From assembly GCA_021904315.1 (NCBI GenBank), contig CM038925.1:16184501-16248500 (forward strand): a DNA stretch of 64,000 bases, given 5' to 3'. The DNA comes from Sphagnum magellanicum. Lineage: Eukaryota; Streptophyta; Sphagnopsida; Sphagnales; Sphagnaceae. The translations under genes were made by a program, and so were the position numbers. Below are positions 38,278-49,890 of the stretch, piece after piece; positions within the stretch are counted from its first letter, which is position 1; each line of letters starts with the position of its first letter. A model generated the notes under the pieces. That model had not been told where the DNA came from, did not search any database, and worked only from the letters and a program-made list of their open reading frames with translations.

Positions 38278-39352
38278 GGATGTAGACTACAAATCACAGA
38301 TGGTCCGACCGCTTCACCTGTCAATATAGTCCAGACTCAAGCAAACTCTGCTTGCCAAAGACGCCCTATTGTTGTGACCTCAGCTTGTATCCTTATCATG
38401 AAGAAGTACCGCACCTCTCAGACCTAATCTTTAACAAGCAGGGCTTTCGTTTCTTTGAGCTACGGCCTGCAAGAATCGGTAAATCGGACTGCCTAGTTTC
38501 GCCCACAAGGAATCGATAAAGCCATAGTTGCAGGGAGCTGTAGAACTGTAGAACAGGCGATTGATTCCCACAAAGTCGCACAAGGAATCATTAAAGCCAT
38601 AGTTGCAGGGAGCTGTACAACGGTAGAACAGGCGATTGATTCCCACAAAATAGGTAGACTAGAGCTGATGGTTTCAAGTGGGGGTAGGTAAGGCACTAGG
38701 GTGGGCCGGCCTCCTTCTGGTGAGGCCCTCGAGGGATGGCCATACCTGACCTAAAGCAAGACGCTAAAAACCTGAAATGAAGATGCTACAAAAACGGGGC
38801 AGGCAACAAAAGACAAAACGTCCTAAAAACAGGAACGTTGACTAAATCGTCGGATTCCACTTGCCCCCTAATTCAACTAGCGAAATTTTCGGAGTGCTTT
38901 ACGAGGGTAGAAGCGGCAACATTATTCCTCGCAAATGTCAGTGGTCCGGTGACGTTGACCAGTCCATATACCACCTACACCAGTGTCGAGGCCAATTCCC
39001 TCATAGAAAGCAGCTCTTTGAACGTCGTTCAAGTACACATGATTGCATGCACCTGAACGTTGCATGCATAATGTCAGGCATGAGACGGACCAATCATGTG
39101 ACATCTGTGCAGAAAAACAGCTATCTGAAGACAAATCCACATCAAAAACTTCGATTGAAGCATTACAGAAACTGGATCAGATGGAATTTGGATGACGGGG
39201 ACAAAACCAAGTGGAAACAGTTTTGTTATCAATACAGAAACATTGCAGTGCAGAGAGGCAGTACAACCGGGACCACAGTTTGGCCTGCCAATTGGTGAGA
39301 ACCTGAGGCTGGGCCTTCAGAAGTGCAGAGAAGAAATCTCCATCGCGGTTCT
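38278..39352. promoter_or_regulatory. Upstream region of the receptor kinase, with a duplicated 68-bp segment
   Basis: This is the 5' flank of the minus-strand kinase gene, so it should hold its promoter and leader, though I see no clear TATA box. A segment of about 68 bases (GGAATCGATAAAGCCATAG ... CAGGCGATTGATTCCCACAAA) at 38510-38577 is repeated at 38579-38645. The remainder to 39352 is moderately GC-rich with short overlapping open frames on both strands and no recognised protein. Confidence 0.4.
38510..38646. repeat. 68-bp direct tandem duplication
   Basis: Two adjacent copies, nearly identical over AAGCCATAGTTGCAGGGAGC and GGCGATTGATTCCCACAAA. It is close enough to the kinase start to affect its promoter. 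Confidence 0.8.
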
Positions 39353-39400
39353 CATCTTGGCACCAGTTCTCAAAGTACTTTGAGAACTGGTGCCAAGATG
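39353..39400. repeat. Perfect 48-bp palindrome
   Basis: A 23-base arm starting CATCTTGGCACCAGTTCTC is followed by the central TA and its exact reverse complement ending GGTGCCAAGATG. There are no mismatches by eye. The right arm is the start of the 577-bp segment that is repeated at 44578, so the palindrome sits at the edge of the duplication. Confidence 0.9.
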
Positions 39401-39948
39401 GGTAACATGGGTACTCAGGGTGGGTCTTCAAATCTCTGTAGACTGTGATATACCGACAGTACCCAATCTTCTCAGAGAGCTAAGGGGCATAGAAGATGAA
39501 CTGGGGCTTGAAGAAAGTGTTATTGTGGGCCTTGGTCAAGAAACCAAGATCCAAAGCCAAGTTGAAATCTGACAAACCCTTGCTCAAAAACCTGCAATTT
39601 TTTTTTTGGAAGACAAACTCCACATGGACTGGATGGAGAATGCGAAGAAAACGACTGCATACTGCATTTTTCAGAGTGGAAAAGAAGGGTACAAAAATCC
39701 GCTGCGAATATTCACCTCTTGGTGAAAAAAGGTTGTGCAATTCAAGATTTGTCATCAAGAATCACAAAAACTTGTCAAAATCAAACAATGTCTAGTGTGA
39801 CTCATATGAATGATATTTATTTACGGTAGGTGAGGCTTGAGGATGAGGGCGTTACCCAAATAAAACTATCTTGGAAGGCATAATCAAAAATCAAATGTGT
39901 TGTCTGTATGTGTAGAAATAAATATATTGAACCAAGATAAGTGTCAAA
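39372..39948. repeat. 577-bp duplicated segment, copy 1
   Basis: Nearly identical to 44578-45154 over its full length (TACTTTGAGAACTGGTGCCA to AACCAAGATAAGTGTCAAA). Both strands stay largely open. On the minus strand a frame reads from about 39758 ([20 protein letters not shown]...) to a TAG at 39480. In copy 2 the same codon is TAT and the frame runs on. Beyond the stop in copy 1 the frame continues through the palindrome ([19 protein letters not shown]) to about 39177. I recognise no family. The coding strand, if any, is undecided. Confidence 0.7.
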
Positions 39949-39952
39949 CATT

Positions 39953-40830
39953 CAATTTCTTCATTTTTTGAAACACCAAAGGTAGGAGCATTTTGTACTC
40001 ACAATAATCCGTGGTCATGAAGTAAACTTCCTTATTGAAATTCGGTAATGAAAAAATAATCTTTCACCTTACCAAATATCAAATCAATATTTTAGATATG
40101 TTTATGAAAACTGTTCAATCTATGTTCATAATAATGTGCACAAGGAACAAGATCTTTTTTAACAAGTTCCTTAATATTTCATGAATCATCTTTTTCTTAT
40201 TCCCAAATTTTCACCAATATATTAATCATATAATGCTTTTAATGTTTTTATAAGAATTAGCCAATTGTTTACACCTGTTGTGAATGTCACGAAAGATGTT
40301 GGTGGGCCAAGTTGCTTAATCATTGCAAACATATCTATACAAAGATGATTCAAATAATCGAAAGATGTTCTTATGTGACTTAATTCTCTCCTGTTCCTAA
40401 TAGGATCCTTCTTCTTTTCCAGCTGGGATGTCATAGATACTATTGTAACCTTTCCCGGTGGCCAAAGTCTGAACTGGTTACTCAACTAATTTTCATTCCA
40501 AAACATTTTTTGGCTAATACAATTGAATTTCCAATGAGAAAAATTTCTTTAAACTGAAATTGTCCCACAATTTTAGGTCTATTTGTTTTCAAATCACCTT
40601 CATTAAACCCTATTCACCGAAGGCTTTCAACAACACCAAGAACATGGCGAAGTTCCTCTATAATTTTTAGTTTTGATTGAAATAGAATTTCAGTGAAATT
40701 TTGTTCAATATTCAACAACTTGTCTACCACTGGTTGATTAAGAAACTAACTCAATGCACCCGTACTCATTTAGGGCTTTCCAATGGTACCAAGAGCATAG
40801 CAAGAGGAACCATAGCTTGGAAGCTCTCAA
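39953..40830 (-). pseudogene. Helitron replicase (Rep, helitron-like N domain) relic
   Basis: Rolling-circle transposon replicase remnant read on the minus strand. A frame at 40485-40222 contains HLCIDMFAMIKQLGPPTSFVTFT and WLILIKTLKALYD. After stops and frame changes it continues with YIGENLGI, then NIKELVKKDLVPCAHYYEHRLNSF, then FGKVKDYFFITEFQ, HDHGLL and QNAPTFGVSKNEEIE. The order (AMIRQLG.PT.F.T.., ARYYEHR...F, FG.V.DYFF..EFQ.RG..H.HGLLW...AP) is that of the helitron-like N/Rep region. His-Asp-His (40011-40019) is the HUH metal-binding motif, and at least five in-frame stops show the gene is dead. The left edge abuts the 577-bp duplicated segment. No helicase domain follows. Confidence 0.75.
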
Positions 40831-41204
40831 CATGACAACGAAACAAACAAATGAAAACAAAGGGGTGTGTCACACTGTTGCCTTGCCATTTACATTAAAA
40901 AGTGTCTTAAGGCAAGAGAAGAAGTATGGAAACTCATGCTTTCACCTACTTCTATAAATGAAAAAAATAACATATGTGTATTTATTGAAGGCAAAAAACA
41001 GCACACCCAACCTGACAAGCCATTGGCACCCCCAAGTCAAGCTCATTGCCAGAGTTTGAGTGGCGGGAGTTTGAGTGGTGGGAGTTTCACCTGCACACCA
41101 CTGGGTTTGAACACAGGACCTTGTTGTAGTCCCAGGACCCAGAAGGGTCTATACCAGTGAATGGCCATCACCCTGCACCCAACCCCTTCCTACATACTGC
41201 CAGA
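40831..41204. other. Short intergenic stretch
   Basis: Contains GAGTTTGAGTGGCGGGAGTT duplicated in tandem near 41050-41080. No gene recognised. Confidence 0.4.
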
Positions 41205-41815
41205 AACATGCGAAAGCAGTCAGCACGACCTCAAGTTGGGAAAACATTAAAGTTGTGTAAGAATAATTATTTTGAAGCTACATAACCTGCCAAAGCAGTC
41301 AGCACAACCTCAAGTTGGGAAAACATTAAAGTTGTGTGAGAAGAGTTATTCTGAAGGTCCATAACATGCCAAAAAATCAGCAGAATGTCAAGTTGGGAAA
41401 ACATTAAAGTTGTGTAAGAATAATTATTTTGAAGGTACATAACTTGCCAAAACAGTCAGCACAACCTCAAGTTGGGAAAACATTAAAGTTGTGTAAGAGT
41501 AATTATTTTGAAGGTACATAACCTGCCAAAGCAGTGAGCACAACCTCAAGTTGGGAAAACATTAAAGTTGTGTAAGAAGAGTTATTCTGAAGGTACATAA
41601 CATGCCAAAAAATCAGCAGAACGTCAAGTTGGGAAAACATTAAAGTTGTGTAAGAATAATTATTTTGAAGGTACATAACTTGCCAACACAGTTAGCACAA
41701 CCTCAAGTTGGGAAAACATTAAAGTTGTGTAAGAATAAGTATTTTGAAGGTACATAACCTGCCAAAGCAGTCAGCACAACCTCAAGTTGGGAAAACATTA
41801 AAGTTGTGTAAGAAA
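41205..41815. repeat. 80-bp tandem repeat, about 7.5 copies
   Basis: Units start near 41213, 41293, 41373, 41453, 41534, 41614, 41694 and 41766. Each holds CCTCAAGTTGGGAAAACATT, AAAGTTGTGTAAGAATAATT and TTTTGAAGGTACATAACCTG. Two higher-order variants alternate (GCAGTCAGCACAACC versus AAATCAGCAGAACGTC). Confidence 0.85.
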
Positions 41816-43955
41816 AATGCAACAACTTGTGCAGGCCTTACCTACAGCACAGACTCCAACAGTACACTAGACAGATGTCAGCAAGCCGGCAGGAACTTCT
41901 TTGGAGGACAGTAAATCATTAATGGGTCCTTATTGCAGACAGTACAAAACTACCGTCTACTTCCTCTTTTCCCTGACTGCCCAACTGGGGCATATCTTGG
42001 TGGTGTCCAAACACACATTAGTGCCAAGGTACTACACGGTATATGAACGTTCTCCAACAAGACAGGCTTGCTGAAATCAGCTTGGTGTCTTGCTTGGTGG
42101 CTCACTTACCTGACTACTTGGAAGAGAGGTGTTGGGCCAAATTGTATGGAAAACGAGGAAAATTTTGGCCTTGAGTGATGCTGAATGGCATTGTGAATTG
42201 AAAGGCTAGCATCAGCCCCATCATGTCTGTCTTACAGCCAAGAATCATGCAATGCATGACTTTGTCCGGGGGAGAAACAAAAGCCCCGCAAGTGGGGGGG
42301 GAGGTTGTTTTAAATTGTGTTTGGTGTGAAGAGTGGATTGTTCATTGTTCACTTTCCTTTTGGAAAATTTGAATTTTCTGTAATTATTTAAATATTAACA
42401 TTGATAATTTATTAAATGATGCATTTTTATAATTTAATAATGATTTGATGAACCATCATTAATTAATCATTATTTTAATTAATGTGCATGACTCCAAGTT
42501 GATGCCTCATTTCAAAAATTTCAAATCATTTTTTGTTGCTTGTACAAATATCTTATGTCTCATACTTAGATAAAATTAGTATCTTTGAGTTTAAATTTAG
42601 CATTTCTTCAACTAAATTAATTTTTAACTCTAGGAGACCTTACTCAACAATGCAAAGGTACCAATATAAGTTTTGATTCATAATCAATACACTTGTGTAA
42701 AGCAAGTGTATGTTGTCTATGTGGAATGCACCTTATATCCATCAATTTCCCTCCTAGAAATTGGGAGGGAAATTATGCTTACTAGTAAGTGTAAGAACTC
42801 TCCCACTATTGAAGAGTACGCATAAGAACTTTGCCATTCATATGTATCACAATCTACATAGGTTTGGTACATGATAAATTTTGTCTCGTGCTCTACGATA
42901 GTTAAAGCCCATGGGTGGGGGACATTCTCAAAATTTGAGGTTGGACTCAGCTATCACCTTGTCCTGGTCCCTTATTTTCAGAATGCCCCCCACCCTATGG
43001 CTTTACCCTACACAGAATACCTTCAACTCATTGGAGACCTTATCAAGAGCCCAGAAGATGTAAAACTCCTAAATGCATTTTGGTGCGATAAAAAAGGTAC
43101 CTGAATTGGACACCCAAACGCCTTACGTGTACAGTTGAGCCCCAATGTCAGGCATACTATTTAGGAGTGGTAGGGACCTTACCACATGTAAGTAGGCCTA
43201 AGATCCTTTGTGTTTTTAAATAGTAGGCCTAAGATCCTTCCTCTTTTGCAGGAGGGATATTCATAAATGTAAGGTGCCCTCCATATACAATAGAAAATTT
43301 GTCTGAGTGCTTAATGCAAGAATATATGGAATGACTAGGTTTGATAATTCATGCTAACTTCAAAAAAGTTCAATAGATTCTTGCAACCCATTATTTAGGC
43401 TATGGAATACCAAAAGGGCGCTTATTTTGTCACGATGTACTTTTGCACTTTACTGTTTTGTCAACTTTCCATTTACAGTTTTCCAAGTTAACATCCTCAT
43501 AATGGTAACTTTGCTAGGTGCAAACTGCTAAAATGCTACAGTGCCTACTGCACTTTGCTTTGTGGCGAATTCAACATTGACAAATTGTCAAATTCTCAAT
43601 TGCACCTTGCCAAATTTACAACTTCACATTGTCAAATCGCCACTTTTACATCGCAAACTTGACAAATTTACATTATTTTATGGGCTGCCCAGAATTTTCG
43701 GACTGCCCTAAATATCCATTGGCTGCCCAATTTTTTAAAAAGTTTTTTTTGCCCAAACTTTGTTTTTTTGGGCTGTTTTCTTTTGGGGTGGGTGGGGCTT
43801 GCACTAGTGGCCTACCCTCCTACCTCCAAGCCTACGTACTCACTAACTTATATACCCACCTACTTAGGCTACCTATCCACCTACCTACTTACCTAGGTGT
43901 AGACTCCTATCCTCACCTACCCACAATTTAAAATACCAACTCATGACCAAGTATG
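41816..43955. other. Intergenic DNA with an unassigned coding-like stretch
   Basis: 42900-43100 (plus) reads VGLSYHLVLVPYFQNAPHPM and PYTEYLQLIGDLIKSPEDVK before a GTACCT donor-like site. It has protein-like composition but no family I can name, and stops on both sides. The rest is AT-rich and repeat-like. 43790-43925 is rich in CTACC/ACCTAC words. Confidence 0.35.
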
Positions 43956-44577
43956 CAAGTCTCCAAGTTTGCAAATTTACAAAATTAAAAACTCTAAAAA
44001 TTACAAATTGCAAGTCTGCATTTGCAAGTTCACAAGTTTGCAAATTTACAAAATTAAAAAAATCTAGAAATTAAAAATTAAGAATTACAATTTACAACTT
44101 AACAAATTGCAAGTGTGCATGTTTGCAAGTTTACGAGGTTATGAGTTTGCAAATTTTCAAAATTAAAAAATTTAGAAATTGCAACTTAATAATTACAAAT
44201 TTACAACTTTACAAATTGCAAGTCCGCATTTGCAAGTTCACAAGTATGAAAGATTGCAAATTACAGATTAATAATTCTAAACCTTCAACTTAACAAATTG
44301 CAAGTTTGAAAATTTACAAATTAAAAAATCTAGAAAATTACAAATTAATAATTACAATTTTACAACTTTACAAATTGCAAGTGCGCATTTGCAAGTTCAC
44401 AAGTTTGCAACTTTACAAAATTACAAAATCTAGAAATTGCAAATTGCAAATTATAAATTTTCAACTTTACAAATTGCAAGTGGGTATTTGCAAGTTTGCA
44501 TGTTTACAAGTTTGCAACTTTCAAAAATTACCAAATCTAGAAAATTGCAAATTGCAAATTACAACTTTACAACTGAA
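43956..44577. repeat. Degenerate 100-130 bp tandem repeat (AAGTTTGCAAGTTTAC type)
   Basis: Five to six drifting copies, each with CAAGTTTGCAAATTTACAAA, an AATCTAGAAATT motif (near 43990, 44051, 44168, 44327, 44427, 44536) and TTACAACTTTACAAATTGCAA. The 116-residue open frame across it is a repeat by-product. It ends exactly where copy 2 of the 577-bp segment begins. Confidence 0.7.
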
Positions 44578-45154
44578 CTTTAGTACTTTGAAAACTGGTG
44601 CCAAATTGGGTAACATGGGTACTCAGGGTTGGTCTTCAAATCTCTGTAGACTGTGATATACCGACAGTACCCAATCTTCTCAGAGAGATAAGGGGCATAG
44701 AAGATGAACTGGGGCTTGAAGAAAGTGTTATTGTGGGCCTTGGTCAAGAAACCAAGATCCAAAGCCAAGTTGAAATCTGACAAACCCTTGCTCAAAAACC
44801 TGCAAATTTTTTTTTGGAAGACAAACTCCACATGGACTGGATGGAGAATGCGAAGAAAACAACTGCATACTGCATTTCTCACAGTGGAAAAGAAGGGTAC
44901 AAAAATCCTCTGTGAATATTCACCTCTTGGTGAAAAAAGGTTGTGCAATTCAAGATTTGTCACCAAGAATCACAAAAACTTATCAAAATCAAACAATGTC
45001 TAGTGTGACTCATATGAATGATATTTATTTACGGTAGGTGAGGCTTGAGGATGAGGGCGTTACCCAAATAAAACTATCTTGGAAGGCATAATCAAAAATC
45101 AAATGTGTTGTCTTTATGTGTAGAAATAAATATATTGAACCAAGATAAGTGTCA
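44578..45154. repeat. 577-bp duplicated segment, copy 2
   Basis: Same orientation as copy 1 at 39372-39948 and only slightly diverged. The minus-strand frame is open for 128 codons (44966-44580) and ends where the similarity ends. It lacks the palindrome: it has only the right-arm half (TACTTTGAAAACTGGTGCCA). Confidence 0.85.
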
Positions 45155-46189
45155 AATAATCTCATTTGATGGCATTAACCTTTGATTTGGTTATTTTAGC
45201 ACAAAATCTTTCATCATTTGAGATGCATATAAACTATGCAATGTTGACAATCATGATGATTTTTGGTTGTACGCAAACAAATTTGGAACTTGAGTTATTG
45301 TATACTATGTTTTTGTCTACTTTTGGTTTTGTTTTCTTTCTCAATTGTTTGTTGTATTGATAAAGTTTTTGTTTTATTTCTTTTGCTTTGCAGGTATTAG
45401 CAAAGCCTCTCAAAGAACTATAAAATTGATGTTAATCATTATGCTGTAGAGGACCATTGTTTTGCAGTAAAATATTATGTTGTTCACTTCATTGAAACTT
45501 TTTACAACCTTGATGTTTCATTGACCATTTTTTTCCTAATTCATCTCTGCATCCATTTGTTTTAACATTAAAGTCAAAGTTGAATACCTTGAAAGAGAGT
45601 GCATGGTTTGTCAAAATTTTGGTTGGGAAAAATTCGCAGTGTTTGATGAATGAAGGATTGATTAAGGACATCCCCAAACACAAGGGTATGAATATTACCA
45701 ATGAAATTGGTTAGGGAAATGCGATCATGAGATTGACAAATGCACTGGTTTTTGCATAATATGGAATGAAAATATTTGGTCACTGTGATGCAAAACCATA
45801 TGCCAAATGTGAGTTTTTTTTTTTTTAATTTATTATTATTTTATTTTTTCTAACAATGTGTTGTTGCAAGTATGACCACTTAGATGAAAATGTTCAAAAT
45901 TAGGTGATGTAAATAATAATATCTAGCAAGGTGAAAAGTGATCACATGTTAATATTTAACGAGGTGTATGTTGAATAATTCATTGTGAAAAAAAATTCAA
46001 AGTAAATTTTTCTAAACAAAACAACTTTTGGTTTTTGGTTTTTTTAAATTTTATTTATGTTTTTTTTTCTTTGGGGTTTTTCCCTTAATTATTTGGTATT
46101 GCATTGGAGATGGTTGGTGTTTCATGTTCATTGTCAAGTGTCTTTGAATGATTTTTCTTTTTAGTACGTTATATTCAACAACATTCTGA
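45155..46189 (+). pseudogene. Unrecognised decayed coding remnant
   Basis: Around 45575-45810 the plus strand reads LKSKLNTLKESAWFVKILVG, then KNSQCLMNEGLIKDIPKHKG, then GNAIMRLTNALVFA and YGMKIFGHCDAKPYAK with two stops (TAG near 45710, TAA near 45760). The composition is protein-like and the pieces share one frame, so this was probably a gene, perhaps transposon-encoded. I cannot assign a family. Confidence 0.35.
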
Positions 46190-46192
46190 GAA

Positions 46193-47676
46193 CATTATTA
46201 AAAAAAATGTTGTTTGCAACTAAATTTTTGTCACAAACGACATTTGCGATTAAAATCAGTTTAGTGACAAATGACAAATTGTGACCAAAATTGGTCGCAA
46301 ATGATAGATGAAATATATTTTTCATACAATATGAATATAACAATTTTATACATGTATTCAAGGATGAGTTCATGTGATTACACTTATAACTAAACTTGTG
46401 ATTACAATGCAAACCAATAGTTTGTTCACATGTGATAGCTTAAGAATGTGACTCATAACATCATTTGGATTTTTTGAAACATTTTGTTGAACAATTTTTT
46501 TTTTCTTTCAATCATTTAATTAAAACAACTAAATTGTGCCAAGTGACAATTTAAAATTGCCTTATCATCATTTAAGGTTAACTTAAGGTTGGACTGCTTA
46601 TGATAGGCCATGTGGCACTTAGGCTAAGCCAACTAACTTAGCTAGGTGCTTAAAGTACTAAGCCTAATTCAAGCTAGGCCATGTGGCACCTAGGCTAAGC
46701 CTAGGCCACTTAGTCATAGGTCTAACCTAGTAGGTAGGTACTTAGGTCCAAGTTTAAAACTTTTACAACAAAATCCTATTTTATTTTAAGTTTAGCATTT
46801 TGGGTGGAGCCAATGTGATTAGCTCCACCCATATCGCAATTGAAAAAATTGAATGTGTGTACTATGTCAAACCAATGTACTACTATAGTTTGTAAACTTG
46901 AAAAGGAAGATAAAAAAATATGAGATAAATTTTTTGTTGTAGCATAGTTGCATAGTTATAATTTAGTTGCAACTATTCCCTAACATATACTATTACATAG
47001 CCCACCTATTAGATAGCATAGGTTTTTACTAGGTACCTATTTAAATATTATTTATTTTACATAACTATTTAGATAGCCTTTACATAATTACTTAAATAAC
47101 CTATAAAGTAGCTAGTGGGTATGCAAGTATGTATGTAGGTACTTAGTAAGTAGGTAGGTAGGTGGTATGCATAGAGGTATGTAATAAGTAGATGGTACAT
47201 ACATAGTAGGTAGTACATAGGTACCTAATAATTAAATAGGTAAATGGGTAATAGGTAGGTAAATAAATAAATAATAAGTATATAGGTAAGTACCTAGTAA
47301 ATAAGTAAATAGATAGGTAAATATTTAGTAAGTAGGTACTTAATAGGTCGATAGGTATATACGTATAAGTATGAACGTAATATTAAATAGTCTATATGTG
47401 TAATTACTAGGTAGCATACATACCTTATGCAATTATAATTTGACTATCTTGATTACATGTACAACTAGACATATATATGATGTTGTAAAAAATACAAAGA
47501 CATCACGAAAAATCAACCAATGAGAAAGACAAAAAAAGTCATAGTCGCAACCTAGGTGAAAGGAAGATCAAAATTCATCAAAATTTGAAAAATAGTTGCA
47601 TAGGCAACCATTCATAATCATAGGTGACATTTAGTTGCATATGGAATGGTTGCAAACAACAAGATTTCTACTGGTG
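46193..47676. mobile_element. Complete non-autonomous CACTA-like transposon, 1484 bp
   Basis: The left end reads CATTATTAAAAAAAATG then TTGTTTGCAACTAAAT. The reverse complement of the right end reads CACCAGTAGAAATCTTG then TTGTTTGCAACCATTC. GAA at 46190-46192 and 47677-47679 is a 3-bp target duplication. No transposase is encoded. The interior 46730-47400 is a patchwork of TAGGTAGGTA/TACCTAGTA words. The ends differ from the 20.67-kb element, so it is a separate family. Confidence 0.7.
46730..47400. repeat. TAGGTA-type low-complexity array inside the element
   Basis: Short words TAGGTAGG, TACTTAG, AAGTAGGTA and AATAAGTAAATAGATAGGTA repeat with drift. It is similar in character to 25600-25830. 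Confidence 0.6.
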
Positions 47677-47679
47677 GAA

Positions 47680-49374
47680 GGAAAACTTATGTGCAATTGC
47701 TTATACACCTTTGAAGGTGAATGATGAAATTTTTTGGAGCTCTATGGAAGGTTTTGCAATATGATGTGATGGATTAGTGAAGTACAACAAACTTGTGATG
47801 ATTAGCCATGTGGGAGGACACCATTTTTAAAACCTCACCAATTGTGACATAACCTTGTTGGTTTTAGATAATTTTTTAACTAATTTCTTCATGTTTTTCT
47901 TATCTCTCAAAACATTAAACTTATATTTTTCAACGTTTTTTTGGTAGCCGTTTTTGTTTTCTTGTGACTTGTTTGGATTTGAAACAATAAATCAAATTCT
48001 TAAATCTTCAAAAATTTTGATTTTATAATACTTCAATGGTTTTTGAACTATTTCCTTTTAGTTTAGTATAATAAAATCATTTAAAAACATCTTTTTAAGT
48101 TGGAAAGATCACTTTCCAATTTCTTTTGCTTTAAAGAAAAGTAAAAATAGGATGTAATCTTATATTTTGTATGGATGAATTTTTTTAAACAGAATGTTCC
48201 ACCCTAAAAATGTAAGAATCCTTCCCCCATGTGGTGTAAATATTATGTTTTTAAGGTCCCTTCTAAATACATTAGAAATTAATAATGTTTTATGTGAACT
48301 TTCTGCCAAAAAGTGTTGCCTAATTTTAGAAATTATTTTGTAAATAGCCATATTTAGACAATAGGTTTTAACAAGTTGCCAAAATACATTAAGATTTGAA
48401 ATTTAACTTGTTTTGTCTTGAACCTAGAGCCAAATTTGACCAAATCCTTTTGTGAATGATTGTTAATGTGGTTAATAACAACATCGCAAAATTGAAAAGA
48501 AAAAAAACTTGTTTATGTATGCTTTAAATTCTTTCAAATAAATGTAATGCCCTTGCTGAGGTTCCAAACGAAACAAAATTCTCCCCCCACCTCATTTTTT
48601 TCTTTTATGTTTCCATATGACTCCCAATAATTCATCATATTTAATTTATCATTATTCATGTTAGATCTATCATTTCCCTTGAAATATGCAAAGGAAAAGA
48701 ACTAAATAGATATGTTAAACGTAGATAGGTTATTCAATGATTTAATATAAACATGGACATGAAAAGGTACATGTTAATTTCTACTTGTATATCCGTGGAG
48801 AAAAAAGAACTCAAGTGATTATTAGGAAAGAAGTGGAGTTAAACTTGAATGAAGTAGGTATGAAAAACACAAATAAATATTAGTATTTTTATTTTTGAAA
48901 TAATGGATTTAAAACAAAAGTCATTTTCAATATGCAACACATTATGAACCACTTGAGTAATGACATAGGTAATGACAAACATTAAACATGAGCAATGAAT
49001 TAAATGCGGCATTAATCTTGATGCCGTTGCAAGACAATGCTCATGAAGAAAAATATTTTTGAATATTTTTTTTATTATACTCAACTTATAATTAGTAGTT
49101 TATTTCTCTTTCTTACAGGATGTCGTCAAGGAGAAAAAGTGATCTAGTGATTAGAATCTCCCCTTCCGATTGAAGGGACTACGGATCAATCCTTTTTTCC
49201 TTTTTTTTTTTTCCCCCTTTCCTGAACAAAATGGATGAGAAAGAAATGTTTTTGGGCAGTTCTTTTCAAGTTACATGACCTCGAGAGAAATGGACTTTCC
49301 TTGGGGAAAATAAAAAATGGTAGCCTCAACCATGTTACCCAAGGGAAAAGGGGAACAACATCTTGATGGGAAGG
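47680..49374. other. AT-rich intergenic DNA
   Basis: No gene recognised. The open frames here have AT-driven composition and no known motifs. Confidence 0.45.
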
Positions 49375-49890
49375 GGGAACAATTTTTTTGGGGGAATAAT
49401 TTCTAAATGTTTGACAAGAAAATATAAAAATAAAAGTTGTGCAAAATAAATGTTCTTTATACCATTGAAAAGTTCGGAAGCAAAGATATCTAAAATGATC
49501 TTGCATTTTTTATTTGAGACTTTGAACTAAAAGTTATGACCAAAAAACAGATTGATAATTAAATTTTCCAAGTTCTTTTGCCCCTTGAGAAGAAGGGGGA
49601 CTAAATTGCATTATCATGAGGAGGAGGGGAATGGCCTTCAAAGACTATAATACCTTCTCCATTGCTGAGAAGGGGACTAAATTGTTTTGGGAACCGATTT
49701 CTTTCATAAAATAAGTTTTTGAATGTTTGATAAGAAAATTCAAAGGGCAAATGTTGTTTAAATTAAACTTTCTTTATATCATTACAAAGCTCTTGAAGCA
49801 CAAATATTTAAAATGATATTGCATTTTGAATTTGAAATTATGAAAAAAAATTTATGACAAATAAATGTTGAGATCAAATTTTCTAATGCC
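49375..49890. repeat. Direct repeat of about 200 bp, two copies
   Basis: About 49375-49570 and 49680-49885 share the order TTTTTGGG, GAATGTTTGATAAGAAAAT, TTCTTTATA.CATT..AAA, CAAATAT.TAAAATGAT.TTG and CATTTT...TTTGA. The spacing is about 310 bases. Confidence 0.5.

Noticed and set aside
39496..39795. Plus-strand 99-codon frame in the 577-bp repeat
   Set aside because: It is antisense to the longer minus-strand frame, and neither strand matches a known family, so I did not call a gene on it.
44306..44656. 116-codon plus-strand open frame
   Set aside because: It follows the AAGTTTGCAA tandem repeat, and its peptide is repetitive K/L/Q/Y.
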